DNA of 64,000 nt, taken from contig NZ_FOUS01000023.1 in assembly GCF_900114915.1 (NCBI RefSeq), forward strand, positions 62,001-126,000, read 5' to 3'. The DNA is from Bradyrhizobium sp. Rc3b. Its GTDB lineage: Bacteria; Pseudomonadota; Alphaproteobacteria; Rhizobiales; Xanthobacteraceae. Positions within the stretch are counted from its first letter, which is position 1, and each line of letters begins with the position of its first letter. Shown one piece after another: positions 39,967-49,995 of this stretch. The notes under the pieces are model-generated. The model was not told the origin of the DNA. It worked only from the letters and a program-made list of their open reading frames with translations, and did no database searches. The translations under genes and the position numbers were made by a program.

Positions 39967-40900
39967 GTCATTCTAAGCGGGCAACTTCAATCCTGTTTAT
40001 GCGCGAGCGCAAGAAGTTAGCGGCGACGCGACGGGGAGACCGATGGTGTCCCGTGCGAGCAGGCGCTCCCCTCTATGTCGCGCGCCGCTAACTTCGCTGC
40101 CGGCGACAGCGTCAAGTTGCTGTGCTGGGCATGCCCAGCAGGAGGAGACTGGGCATGCCGAAGCCTTGCATTCCTCGTGCCAGGTAATAGACGGCAATTC
40201 GCACCGCTTTTATGTCCTCTTTGTCGGCTTTCCGACTTGCGCACGTCGCGATGTTTCCGTTCAGCGTTATCGAGCGCGGCGGCTTATGCATCCTCGTCAC
40301 TCACCGAATATTCAACGACGCACCTGAACGCCTCGACGTCAAGTTCCTGATGAGAAGCACGTTCGCCGCCACTTTGCGGCCGAGCGGCTAGAGCGCGTTT
40401 GGCGCTTCTTTCGCAACATGCAGCACTCGTGAAGTCGAGAGCCGCCTCCGTCAGGTGCGCTTTTTAGTAGGAGGCCAACGACGCAAAGCCGATCGTCACC
40501 GCCGAGCATTTGGATTCTGGCTGGCACCGCGAATCAACGTGCTCGCCAAGTATGTGTCTGGCCGTGCCAGGTGTCTTATTCCTCTTGGCCATGGATCCAG
40601 CTGGTCGAGAGGGCGATTGGATGGCCGACGCGCTCGAAGAACCGCTAGGAGCCGCGGCACGCATCAAATGCGTTCTGCTCCAGGGAGCAGTCCCGACTGC
40701 GGAAGCCGCATTGGTCCCTTCTACCGATCTCGCGCGCGGTCAGGGGCAACTGCGATTGTCATTACAATATGGCTGAGTGGAGAGCGCTTCTACATCGACT
40801 CAACGATAAAGATGCTCGGTCATTCGCGTAGCGGATGTCGCACCACCAGCTTGAGACGTAATCTGAGAGGTTGACGTAAGACTTGTCTTGCCGATAATCC
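39967..40900. other. Gene-poor stretch with an inverted-repeat element
   Basis: Contains the inverted repeat at 40013-40095. The remaining frames, for example 40455-40874, lack recognisable domains. Confidence 0.4.
40013..40095. repeat. Inverted-repeat element, copy 2
   Basis: GAAGTTAGCGGCG (40013-40025) and its exact complement CGCCGCTAACTTC (40083-40095); similarity extends inward through CGCGAC and GGGGAG on both arms. Shares its arm sequence with the element at 22868-22957. Confidence 0.75.
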
Positions 40901-41080
40901 AAGGCGTCGAGGTTCTCCGGTTCTCACTTGATCCGGAGCTAAGAGGGAAGCCGGTGAACATGCCGGCGCTGCCCCCGCAACTGTGAGCGACGAGCCGCTG
41001 TCCAACGATGTCACTGAAGCCTGCGAGGCTTCGGGAAGGCCGGACAGCAGCGATGACCCGCGAGCCAGGAGACCTGCCCC
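40901..41080 (+). promoter_or_regulatory. Cobalamin riboswitch upstream of metE
   Basis: Recognisable conserved blocks in order: GAGGTTC, AAGAGGGAAGCCGGTG, the B12-box core GCTGCCCCCGCAACTGTGA, GGGAAGGCCGG, and GACCCGCGAGCCAGGAGACC. It ends about 118 bases before the metE ATG. Such switches turn off the B12-independent methionine synthase when cobalamin is available. Confidence 0.9.
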
Positions 41081-41197
41081 GACAATATATCGTCCACGGG
41101 CGGGGTGTCCCGGTGGTGCGCTAAGCAGCCGTCGCGCCGCGCGACTTCTCCTGCCTGCGTCCGCCATGGCCTTTGCCCCGAACATGGGGTTTCTGCT

Positions 41198-43540
41198 ATG
41201 TCTCTTCCCTCCCTTCCGGTTGCCACGCTCGGAACACCACGCGTCGGTCCAAGGCGCGAGCTCAAACTGGCTCTAGAAAGCTACTGGGCTGGAAAAAGCA
41301 GCGAACAGCAGTTGCTCGAGGACGCAGCTGGCCTGCGTGCCGCGAACTGGGCTCGTCAGAAATCTATCGGCGTCACGGTCATTCCATCGAACGATTTTTC
41401 GCTCTATGATCAGGTGCTCGACACAAGTGTCATGGTTGGCGCGATCCCGGAGATCTACGGCTCGAAAGCGGAATTCGTGTCGCTCAAGACGTACTTCGCC
41501 ATGGCCCGCGGGTCACAATTCGACCACCAGGATGCGAGTTGCGGTCATCGAGCGTGCGGAATTGGCGCACCCGCCCAGGAGATGACCAAGTGGTTCGACA
41601 CCAACTACCACTACATGGTCCCCGAGTTTTACGCAGGACAGACTTTTAGGCTATGCTCTCGCAAGCCGATCGAGGAGTATGAGGAAGCCAAGGCCCTCGG
41701 CTTTCAGACCCGCCCTGTCCTGATCGGGCCGGTCACATTCCTAAAGCTCGGCAAGAGCTCCGATCCTGCGTTCCAGCCACTCTCGTTACTCGATGAGCTA
41801 TTACCGGTCTATATCGAGGTTCTGCAGAAATTGGCCGAACGTGGGGCTAACTGGGTTCAGTTCGACGAGCCCTACCTGGTTCTTGATCTGGACGAGCGGG
41901 CGCGAAAATCTTTCCGACATGCCTATGACCGGCTCGCCAGGGAGGTGCCGGCCATCAAGATCATGGTTGCCAGCTATTTCGGCGACCTCGGCCAGAATCT
42001 GGACACCGCCTTGAGCCTGCCAGTTGCTGGACTGCACCTCGATCTGGTTCGAGCGCCACAGTTGTTGGACCAAATCATCGCTGGCGGCCGAAGTGATCTC
42101 GTCGTGTCCCTCGGTATCATCGATGGCCGGAATGTATGGCGATCGAATCTGTCCTCGCTGCGCCAGCGGCTCGAACCCGCGATTGCGAAGCTCGGGAAAG
42201 ATCGTGTACAGATCGCCCCATCCTGTTCGCTGCTTCATGTGCCGGTCGATGTTGAACTCGAGACCGGGCTCGCTCTCGAGGTCAAGAGCTGGCTTGCTTT
42301 TGCGGTCCAGAAGATCCGGGAGCTTGCGATCCTGGCGCGGGCACTCGCAGGCGATCAGAACGTTGCGCTAGCTCTTGCCGAGTCGGAATGTGCCGCGACT
42401 ATCCGCCGGACCTCGCCGAAAATCCGTGATGAAAATGTTGCTGTCCGGATGAAAGCGATTGATCAGACCATGCTCCGGCGCGGGAGCCCATTTGCCCGTC
42501 GTGCCGAGATCCAAAGCAACCGTTTCGGACTGCCGGCGTTTCCTACCACGACGATCGGATCTTTTCCGCAGACCACAGAGGTCCGGAATGCCCGTGCGGC
42601 GCATGCGCGAGGCGCGATGAGCGACGAGCGTTACGAAAGGTTTCTCAAGGAGGAGACTGAGCGCGCGGTACGTTGGCAGGAGGATATCGGTCTTGACGTC
42701 CTCGTGCACGGCGAGTTCGAACGCAACGACATGGTGCAGTATTTCGGCGAGCAACTTGCCGGCTTCGCATTTACCAGGAATGGGTGGGTGCAGTCGTACG
42801 GATCGCGCTGCGTCAGGCCGCCGATCCTGTTTGGCGATGTAGTGCGGCCGAAGCCTATCACCGTAGACTGGTGGCGCTATGCGCAATCACTAACGAGAAA
42901 GCCGATGAAGGCGATGTTGACGGGACCGGTGACGATCTTGAACTGGTCATTTGTTCGCGATGATATTCCCAGAAGCGACGTCTGCCGCCAGATTGCGCTC
43001 GCGATTCGCGACGAAGTCCACGATCTCGAGAATGCTGGTGCGACCATGATCCAGATCGACGAAGCTGCACTTCGCGAGGGATTGCCGTTGCGCCGATCGG
43101 AGTGGGCGGCTTATCTCGACTGGGCCGTGGAGTGCTTCCGCATCTGCTCATCAGGTGTCGCTGATCAAACGCAAATTCATACACATATGTGCTACTCGGA
43201 GTTCAATGACATCATCGGCGCGATCGCCGCGATGGACGCGGATGTCATCTCGATCGAAACGTCGCGCTCGAGAATGGAATTACTCGACGCATTCAGTAAC
43301 TACGAATATCCGAATCAGATCGGGCCGGGCGTGTACGACATCCACTCTCCGCGCATTCCTGAGACGGGCGAAATTAAGGAGCTGATGGCGTTGGCTCGGA
43401 CGCGGCTGCAGGACTCGCAGCTCTGGGTCAATCCGGACTGCGGCCTGAAGACGCGCAAATGGGAGGAGGTTCGGCCGGCGCTAGCGAACATGGTCGCTGC
43501 CGCCCGCGAACTGCGCGCTGCATTCAATCGGCCACGTTGA
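41198..43540 (+). CDS. metE: MetE, cobalamin-independent methionine synthase
   Basis: A 780-aa enzyme that transfers a methyl group from 5-methyltetrahydropteroyl-triglutamate to homocysteine. The N-terminal domain (VATLGTPRVGPRRELKLALESYW, WFDTNYHYMVPEF, WVQFDEPYLVLDL, GLHLDLVR, SCSLLHVPVD) and the catalytic C-terminal domain (FPTTTIGSFPQTTEVRNAR, VHGEFERNDMVQYFGEQLAGF, MLTGPVTILNWSFVRDD, the zinc-site IHTHMCYSEF, and NPDCGLKTRKW) are complete. The zinc ligands His and Cys in HTHMC, the Glu, and the later Cys of DCGLKTR are all present. ATG 41198 starts the conserved N terminus; the frame extends to 41105. Controlled by the riboswitch just upstream. A methionine route here may help the rhizobitoxine producer. 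Confidence 0.95.
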   Translation: MSLPSLPVATLGTPRVGPRRELKLALESYWAGKSSEQQLLEDAAGLRAANWARQKSIGVTVIPSNDFSLYDQVLDTSVMVGAIPEIYGSKAEFVSLKTYFAMARGSQFDHQDASCGHRACGIGAPAQEMTKWFDTNYHYMVPEFYAGQTFRLCSRKPIEEYEEAKALGFQTRPVLIGPVTFLKLGKSSDPAFQPLSLLDELLPVYIEVLQKLAERGANWVQFDEPYLVLDLDERARKSFRHAYDRLAREVPAIKIMVASYFGDLGQNLDTALSLPVAGLHLDLVRAPQLLDQIIAGGRSDLVVSLGIIDGRNVWRSNLSSLRQRLEPAIAKLGKDRVQIAPSCSLLHVPVDVELETGLALEVKSWLAFAVQKIRELAILARALAGDQNVALALAESECAATIRRTSPKIRDENVAVRMKAIDQTMLRRGSPFARRAEIQSNRFGLPAFPTTTIGSFPQTTEVRNARAAHARGAMSDERYERFLKEETERAVRWQEDIGLDVLVHGEFERNDMVQYFGEQLAGFAFTRNGWVQSYGSRCVRPPILFGDVVRPKPITVDWWRYAQSLTRKPMKAMLTGPVTILNWSFVRDDIPRSDVCRQIALAIRDEVHDLENAGATMIQIDEAALREGLPLRRSEWAAYLDWAVECFRICSSGVADQTQIHTHMCYSEFNDIIGAIAAMDADVISIETSRSRMELLDAFSNYEYPNQIGPGVYDIHSPRIPETGEIKELMALARTRLQDSQLWVNPDCGLKTRKWEEVRPALANMVAAARELRAAFNRPR

Positions 43541-44457
43541 TGGAGGCTTGGGTCTCTTCTCGACAAGGCGGATCCGCGCTTATGGTCATTTGGCGCTTTC
43601 GGGATCCTTGGAAACAAAAAATGCCCGGTCCCGCTTAGCGGGCCGGGCCAAAGTCTGGGAGGAGCGACGCTGACGCATCGCGCATCGGCGGAGGGAGGAC
43701 AGCCGCCGATTCGATAACGGGGAGGACATTCGCCGAAAATCTGAGCCGAGTGTGAGTCAGAAGCTCACCGCAGCTCAATTATGCCGTGGTATGCGACGGT
43801 ATAGCTTGAGGTTTATAAATCTACACCTAGGTTTGTCGCTCATAAGCACGCCGGCAACGACTAGGACAGCAACGAGGGGCACTGATGCCGGGCGCACACC
43901 GCAGTCCGACTCATGAACGGACGCTGATATGTGCGAGAACGACGGATAGCTGGTGTAACGCGGTAGGCGTTGCAGGCCGCACATTTGTGCAAGTCCGGTC
44001 GCGTTCGGATGCCTTTCTTGCTTGCTGAACCCGATTATCGGAGTGTCGCTGATGGCTCGGCCGCTCCAAGCCGCATTGGAAGGGCATGCTGCACGCTACA
44101 TACAGGTATGTTGGATCGCGAATAAAGGGTCACACGTAATGAATGAGCATCCTTTACGATGTGGATCGCCATAGCTCGTTGTAATTCAATGGAACCAGAA
44201 CTGGTCGTGGCGATCGACGTCCAGCGCCTTCCTGTTACGGATCGGGCACGGCAGTACCTCGCCGTTGGCGTGCAGTGGGTCGAACCGGCTGCAGTCAGCT
44301 AATTCAGAGCGTACCGGGCTGACCGCAAACGGAGTGGGAGTGCTTCGCCTCACCCGCGGCCAGCACCCCCATTGTCATTTCGATAGGATGAGCCACGAGG
44401 TCCACTTCCTCCTGTGAAAAACAACGATTCCTGCGGCCCGTCTGTCTCGGCGCCGTG
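43541..44457. other. Gene-poor stretch with a hairpin
   Basis: A strong GC hairpin (43623-43649, GCCCGGTCCCGC / GCGGGCCGGGC) lies about 80 bases after metE. It lacks a T run on the plus strand but has one in the minus direction, so it is only a possible terminator. No gene seen. Confidence 0.45.
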
Positions 44458-45057
44458 TCAGGGGTTGCCGACCTTGGCGGAGGAAAGCGCGACGGAGCTC
44501 CGTTCCGCCTCAGCTTCTTGCTCCAATTGCAGAATATGCGCTCTGAGGACATCGGAAGTCGCTGCAGCTGTCTCGTTGAACAGCGGATCTCCGTGATCGG
44601 TGAGGGCGGAAGCAATCTCGGTCCAATCCTGAGCCGAGAGAGCCTTCAAGGCTGCCGGAAAGAAATCTCGTTCTTCCCACATCATGTGGTGCCGCTCGCG
44701 TACTATAAACTCGCGTATGATATTGCCGACGTCTTGCCGGTAAAGTTCACGATCCGCGAGGATGGCGTCAGTAGCCCGCGCGAAGTGGTGCAAACGGTCG
44801 ACGACTTCCTCGTGTTCAAGCGCGAGATCGCCGACGACTGCAGCTGCATCCGGATCGCGAGCCTTGAGCTTGGAAAAAATCAAGTCTTCCTGTGGATGAT
44901 GGTACAACTCGGGGTAAACCTCGAAATAGCTGATAATGGCGCGAATGACCTCATAATCGGGACGGATCCCTTTCTCAAAAATCTCCAATTCGCGTTGGAG
45001 AGCGACCAGAAGCAGATCAATGTTGCGATGCTCTCGAAGTAAAAGGCCGATGATCAT
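44458..45057 (-). CDS. Hemerythrin-domain protein
   Basis: A 199-aa helical protein with a hemerythrin-like His/Glu pattern for a non-haem diiron site: LREHRNIDLLL, HHPQEDLIF, LEHEEVVDRL, and RERHHMMWEERDFFP. Such proteins bind O2 or repair or sense iron-sulfur damage under nitrosative stress, fitting a microaerobic symbiont; the exact role is not given by the sequence. ATG 45057 has AGGAG 8 bases ahead. The C terminus is a charged helix (LQLEQEAEAERSS). No operon partner. Confidence 0.85.
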   Translation of the reverse strand: MIIGLLLREHRNIDLLLVALQRELEIFEKGIRPDYEVIRAIISYFEVYPELYHHPQEDLIFSKLKARDPDAAAVVGDLALEHEEVVDRLHHFARATDAILADRELYRQDVGNIIREFIVRERHHMMWEERDFFPAALKALSAQDWTEIASALTDHGDPLFNETAAATSDVLRAHILQLEQEAEAERSSVALSSAKVGNP

Positions 45058-46125
45058 TGCGGTGCTCCTGGAGGCACAATGTAGGCTCGAAGCGTTTCTG
45101 CGGCTTGCAAGATCGCCCAAGCCAAATCTGTGTCCTTCGCTGCGCCGCAATGTGCCCGCGCAATACGACGCGAAAAAGGTAGCGCGCTTCAATTTGAGCT
45201 GGCGTAAGCAACCTAGCCGTAGCGTTGAGGTTGGCCCCGCAAGACCCTGGTCTGATGGCGGCTGCTCTCGATAAAACTGACGGACTGGGCGTGCATGGCG
45301 GACCTTGTCTTGCGAACGTCGATGGGACGCAGATTGTCTGTTCCCGACGAACTGGAAAATCTGGATGTTTTCCCTAAGTAGAAGCCCCTAAGTATTTACA
45401 CGTAAGTCCGATGAGGAGAGCGTCTTGATCGGGCTGGCACGGTCCTGTTGCTCAAACATGTTCAAGTAAGATTAGAAAGCTGCATGCTGGCTTCGCCGGC
45501 CGCGTCCATGGGAGCAGTCAGAAGCTCACAGCTGCGCCCGTGAAGAGCTCCAGCCAGCCGAAACGTTGTCGTCCCCATTTCGGTTCGCCGTGGCAAGTCT
45601 TGTTCGGGCGCCTTGACCCGGATCCTCGACGGGGCGGCCGCGCAGGTGACGAGGCGGATAGTGACACCATCCCGATCGACGTACGCTGGCCAACGTGGTC
45701 GACGGACAAGATGATCATGCGATACTGCTGTGGTTGGTCCTCAACGATGTGTGACGATGGTTAGGCCGGCGCGGCTCCGGAACCGCACTCAGCGCGCGGC
45801 GCTATGCCGGGGTTCCGTGCGGCAGTGCCATTTGAGGAAAATCGAACCGATCATGGCAGCCCGCATCGGAGCTCTGTTGGGGGTTGGAAGAGGATATGGC
45901 CGATGCCGCTCTCCGGGGTACCAGACCTGCTGTCCAACGGAGCACAATTGTGGCCGATTGATTGCTCTGCTTCATCTGCCGTCGTGGTTCAAGAGCCAAC
46001 AGCGTGTGTTGCATCGGGAGCCGTTATCAAAGAGATGATCTGCTCAGGTGGCGGTGCGCCTGAGAACCCTCGCTTCGTCGTCTGGATTGCAGCTTGAATA
46101 CGTGAATAAGCCATCTGGGCTGGTG
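45058..46125. other. Gene-poor stretch
   Basis: Frames at 45518-46100 are open on both strands, without recognisable domains. Confidence 0.4.
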
Positions 46126-46731
46126 CTAAAGTCCCGCGGTAATGGCGATCCGCATCAACTCGGACATGCTGCGGACATTGATCTTGGCCATGAGGTTGGC
46201 ACGGTAAACCTCGACTGTTCGCGGACTAATGCCGAGATCATGGGCGATCACCTTGTTAATTTTGCCGGCTAATAGTCCCTGCAGAACGTCACGCTCGCGC
46301 GACGAGAGCGCCGCGAGGCGGGCTTCCGCCTGTAGTTTCGATGCGTCATCGGCTGGTTTTGTTGGCCGCAATTCCAAAGCACTATTGATCGCACGCAATA
46401 GCACCTCCTCCCCGAACGGCTTCTCGATGAAATCGACCGCACCCGCCTTCATCGCTTCGATTGCGAGCGATACGTCGCCATGACCAGTTATCAAGATGAT
46501 GGGGCAGTCGACGCGATTGGCCTTCGCTTTGCTGACCAGTTCGAGACCGCTCATACCCGGCATACGGATGTCCGACACGATGCAATCGACTGGTCCGCCC
46601 GCGACGTCATCGAGAAATGCGGTCGCCGTCTCGTAGGTTGCTACGTAGAAGCCGTTCACATCAAGCAGAAACGCGAGCGAGTCCCGCATTGCGGCGTCAT
46701 CGTCGATCACAAGAATGCGTCGTACAATCAT
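46126..46731 (-). CDS. FixJ-like response regulator
   Basis: A 201-aa two-domain regulator. The receiver domain (RRILVIDDDAAMRDSLAFLL, phospho-acceptor Asp in CIVSDIRMPGMSG, ILITGHGDVSLAIEAMKAGAVDFIEKPF) is followed by a LuxR-type HTH (LSSRERDVLQGLLAGKINKVIAHDLGISPRTVEVYRANLMAKINVRSMSELMRIA). This is the FixJ/NodW class. All phosphorylation residues (DDD, D, T/S, K) are present, so it looks functional. Its usual histidine kinase partner, directly upstream on the same strand, is broken (fixL remnant). It may answer to another FixL or NodV-type kinase. Confidence 0.88.
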   Translation of the reverse strand: MIVRRILVIDDDAAMRDSLAFLLDVNGFYVATYETATAFLDDVAGGPVDCIVSDIRMPGMSGLELVSKAKANRVDCPIILITGHGDVSLAIEAMKAGAVDFIEKPFGEEVLLRAINSALELRPTKPADDASKLQAEARLAALSSRERDVLQGLLAGKINKVIAHDLGISPRTVEVYRANLMAKINVRSMSELMRIAITAGL

Positions 46732-46739
46732 TTCTCTTA

Positions 46740-47684
46740 CTAAGCTCCGCAATCGGGCGGTGAACTGAAGGATCGTGCCGTCGCCCGACGATGTGGCCAC
46801 CATGTGGCTCGAGATCGACCGGTTGATTGATAGCTCCACACCCGCGCCATGCCGTTCAATCGTGACAAAGGGCCGGAACAGTCCGTCGGCGATATCAGCG
46901 CTGATGCCTGGGACCTTATCAGCAAGGGATACCTATCGACGTTGGCAGCTTCGCGGCGCGGGCAGGAAGCCATGGCCTTGATTGCATCTTCAAGGCGACC
47001 TGCTGAACCTGGATCTTGTCGACAATCATGTCGCGGTCACTGCGGGTCATCACGCCCACGCCTTGCTCCTTGCTGCTGACTAGAACCAGAGCAACAGGTT
47101 CTTCAAAGGAGCGTGGGCGGGGTCTGCGGAAGGTGCGCCCCCCTGGCAGCGAATTCCCGCAGACTGCAACCGACGTTTCTGCGCCCGTCTTTCGTGAGTT
47201 TCGGATGAAACCGGTGAAGGACTGCTCGGCGCGCGCTTTGGCCTCACCCAAGAAGGTCGAACCGTCGCTCCGTTCGCCGAGTACGATGCGGCCGATGTCG
47301 ATGATGTGGCGCTCGCCGTTCGTCAAATACCGTTCGATATAGCGATCGTGCTCGGCGCGGTAAAGGTGCGGCATTAACCTCGATACATTTCCGACCGCAG
47401 CGTCCGGAGACCAACCAAATGAACGCACCGCCGGGGCGCTGAACGAGCGAAATCCTCTTCTCCTCCATCACGATCATGGCGCTCGCAAACTCCGCGATAT
47501 CGATCATGTTTGCGAGATCGATAATGAGGCCTTTGACTAGAAAGGCCGCGCGGATGATGAAGCAGAACAGGGGAGCGACGTTCGCCGGGCCGCGGCCGGC
47601 ACGAAAGCGGCAAGACGAGACTGGAAGGTAGATGTTCGTGAACGTGGGCTCCTGGAGATATGGAGTTTGCGCCGGGCAAAGCAC
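46740..47684 (-). pseudogene. FixL-like PAS histidine kinase remnant
   Basis: Minus-strand pieces in different frames rebuild FixL parts: the linker to the PAS domain (LVQRPGGAFIWLVSG near 47.4 kb), FGWSPDAAVGNVSRLMPHLYRAEHDRYIERYLTNGERHIIDIGRIVLGERSDGSTF (haem-PAS helix region, 47.43-47.24 kb), and the ATPase end GISADIxDGLFRPFVTIERHGAGVELSINRSISSHMVA...ILQFTARL (46.93-46.75 kb). Much of the kinase core, including the phospho-His, is missing and frames shift at least twice, so it is dead. Confidence 0.7.
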
Positions 47685-47855
47685 GAGAACCCGCGCGGCG
47701 GCGGTCGCGGCAGTGCCATAGCAATACCAGACGCGATCGGAAACCTTCCCTGGCGGACTCTTTCATTCGATTGACTCTACGTTATTTCCCACGACAGGCC
47801 AGCGAGGCAGAACGCGCCTCAACTCACACGGATTTATGGTGCAGGATGGTCGCCG

Positions 47856-48086
47856 CTATCTAGGCCATATGCGCCAGTGCGTAGGCTGCACGGCTACGTG
47901 TTCTCCGGTCTTGGCCTTGATCCAACCGCCGAAGGCCCGGCGGCAAGGAAAGACCACCCGGTGAATGGTATTACCCTCGATCACCGCAATCTCCAGATCC
48001 CGATCAAAGGGCGGCGCCGTCTCGAGCCGCTCCCAGATCAGGTCGCCAGTAGATATTGAACGATGCTCATCGCTGCTGGCTGACAA
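47856..48086 (-). CDS. Small conserved-type hypothetical protein, coupled to the gene upstream
   Basis: About 76 aa, with the pattern DRDLEIAVIEGNTIHRVVFPCRRAFGGWIKAKTGEHVAVQPTHWRIW, typical of a compact beta-rich orphan family in Bradyrhizobium. No ATG is available near the conserved part; TTG 48086 overlaps the end of the upstream gene, suggesting translational coupling. AAAGG lies about 10 bases ahead. Function unknown. Confidence 0.55.
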   Translation of the reverse strand: MSASSDEHRSISTGDLIWERLETAPPFDRDLEIAVIEGNTIHRVVFPCRRAFGGWIKAKTGEHVAVQPTHWRIWPR

Positions 48087-48426
48087 ATTCAGGCAACCTT
48101 TTAAACAGTTCGCACGAGATAGCGTTGCCGCCGCGAGTAGGCTCGGCGCAATATTGGCCAGGCGGCGTGGTCTCAGTTGCGCCAGTCGTGGCCGGGCTTT
48201 TATCGGCCGGGGCGCCGTTGAACCTATCCTGGCGGGACATGATCGGCTCGCCAACCGAAAGATTAGGATTGGCGCTGCGAAACAACCCCCGGTTTTCGAT
48301 CGAATCGATCTGGATCAGCTCAAGACGTCGACGGCTGGTGTTAACCGCTGTTCTGCAGAGGTTGAACTGGATTGCCGCTCCCGCAGTCTGACCCGCGGCG
48401 GGACGAATGTCCCTGTAATCTGTCAT
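48067..48426 (-). CDS. Hypothetical protein (119 aa)
   Basis: Starts MTDYRDIRPAAGQTAGAAIQFN, with GAAGGTG about 7 bases ahead of ATG 48426. Rich in Arg and Ser; no transmembrane segment and no known domain. Its end overlaps the start of the next small gene, so the two form an operon. Function unknown. Confidence 0.5.
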   Translation of the reverse strand: MTDYRDIRPAAGQTAGAAIQFNLCRTAVNTSRRRLELIQIDSIENRGLFRSANPNLSVGEPIMSRQDRFNGAPADKSPATTGATETTPPGQYCAEPTRGGNAISCELFKRLPEFVSQQR

Positions 48427-48591
48427 GTCGAACACCTTCGTTGGCGGGAAATCTTCTTGTCCCACGGCGTCACCTGGGCCATTCGGTTGTGATGAGGTCA
48501 GCCGCGCCGTTGTGAGCGCGGCGGCATCCCAGAGAGTCAGAAGATGCCGGAACCCGCTTGACATCATTCGGCTTGACCCCGTTGGGAGAGC

Positions 48592-48783
48592 CTAGCTGCG
48601 CTCGGCGCCGATCATCGCGCCCGTCCGCGGGTCGATGAAGTGGTCGCCTTCGCACGCGGCGCAGGTCATTGCGTGCAGGTCATCGGCACGCGGCTTAGGT
48701 ACTTCCGGCAGCACTCCTTGAACTCGATCGCCGGTATGTGGACATGAAAAGATGATGGGACACCAAGCCCTTCTGTCTGCCAT
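48592..48783 (-). CDS. Small zinc-ribbon-like protein
   Basis: A 63-residue protein with two Cys clusters, FSCPHTGDRVQG and MTCAACEGDHFIDPRTG, arranged like a small zinc ribbon (C...C...CxxC). Many Bradyrhizobium genomes carry proteins of this form (CPxTGxxVqG...CxACxxxHxVxPxTG). The start at 48783 is the first ATG; a shorter form is possible. Function unknown. Confidence 0.6.
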   Translation of the reverse strand: MADRRAWCPIIFSCPHTGDRVQGVLPEVPKPRADDLHAMTCAACEGDHFIDPRTGAMIGAERS

Positions 48784-49767
48784 GTGTGTGACCTTGGACG
48801 GAAGCTCGCTTGTATCAGTCGGCAGTCGCCGCAGTATTGATACAGGTCAAAAAGAGCTGAGGCGCGTCCAGAATGGCCGAGCTCGAGCGGCCGCTGCGAG
48901 CCGCGCGCTGGCAGGCGACATGTCCCAATTCGGGCGATCCAACGTGGCCTCGCGTTGGTCCGCAACACGAAAGCGTGTAGCCTCGTTCATTTGCGGCGCA
49001 CCGCTCGCAAATGGGCCGCGACAGCATTGTCCCAGTGCTGGCTAGCCGGCAAGCCGATCGTCAATTGATCGCTCGCCTCGCGTTATCGGTGGCCTTGCCG
49101 GGCACATGCCAGAAATAGTCCTGAACCCTGGACTTATCGAAACGTTGGCTGCGGCAAGCGTGGTCATCAGCTTTACTGTGACGACCCACGGATGGACCGT
49201 CAGAAGCGAGATCGGGGCGGTTCGCCTCATTTGCACACGATCACGTATGCCAGGTCCCCCAATCGATAGCCCCCGCCGCCGGCACGCGTCAGAAATGGCT
49301 TTGCCCGGATGATTGGCGCACTGACTTGGTATTTGCGGCAATGTCTCGTAAGACGACCAAGTATCGCGTGTAAAGTTCGCGGTCTTTCGAGACTCCATAC
49401 CAGCGGCCGGGTATGGGATCGGTAGAGAACAATAGGCGGCATCTCGGGCGTGACAGCGCATGCTGCCTTCAATTGTCTGTTCAAGGCTTACCCGATTCAT
49501 CGACAAATCAATTTTGTCCGTCAAGGGCATGAGCAGACCAGAAGGCGTTATACCTCGGCCTAAAATAGAGTGCGATCCGACAAGCTAGATAAGTAGAGAT
49601 CGCGTGGTCTGCGGAACAACAAAGCGCTCGAGCTGGACAGCCAAAGTCTCGACCTCTCGATGAAGGAGCGGACAGCTTATTGGGGATGCTGCTTGAGGCA
49701 GATCAAATACTCTGGTGGGGCGCGGATGGCAGGATGGTGAATGAGCAATCCGCAAGAAGAGGGGGCC
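48784..49767. other. Gene-poor stretch
   Basis: Overlapping minus frames between 49042 and 49530 may be a decayed gene, but I cannot name the family. Confidence 0.35.
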
Positions 49768-49995
49768 ATGCCTTCATTTAACGTCCGGTTCATCAAGACC
49801 GTTCGTGACGATACCGGCCACGAACATCGTGCCTGTCAGGCAGCGTTCAAGGTCGATGCCGCCTCGCTGAGTGCCGCTGCACAGCAGGCTGAGGCCGATT
49901 TCTGCAAGCAAAACAGTGTCCGCGATTGGACGGTCTTCGCCGATGTGATAGAGCTTCGGAGCCCGCCTGGATTGCCACCGGCATGGGCTGGGTAG
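49768..49995 (+). CDS. Small conserved-type hypothetical protein
   Basis: A 75-aa protein beginning MPSFNVRFIKTVRDDTGHEHRACQAAFKVDAAS; GAGGGGG just ahead of ATG 49768 supports this start over 49741. The sequence predicts an alpha/beta fold with one long amphipathic helix (LSAAAQQAEADFCKQNSV). It resembles small orphan proteins frequent in Bradyrhizobium; the function is unknown. Confidence 0.65.
   Translation: MPSFNVRFIKTVRDDTGHEHRACQAAFKVDAASLSAAAQQAEADFCKQNSVRDWTVFADVIELRSPPGLPPAWAG

Noticed and set aside
43623..43649. Terminator of metE
   Set aside because: A strong hairpin, but the T run is on the wrong side for metE; kept only as a note.
49042..49530. Minus frames thought to be a decayed LysR regulator
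   Set aside because: I could not match any stretch clearly to the LysR fold in either frame.
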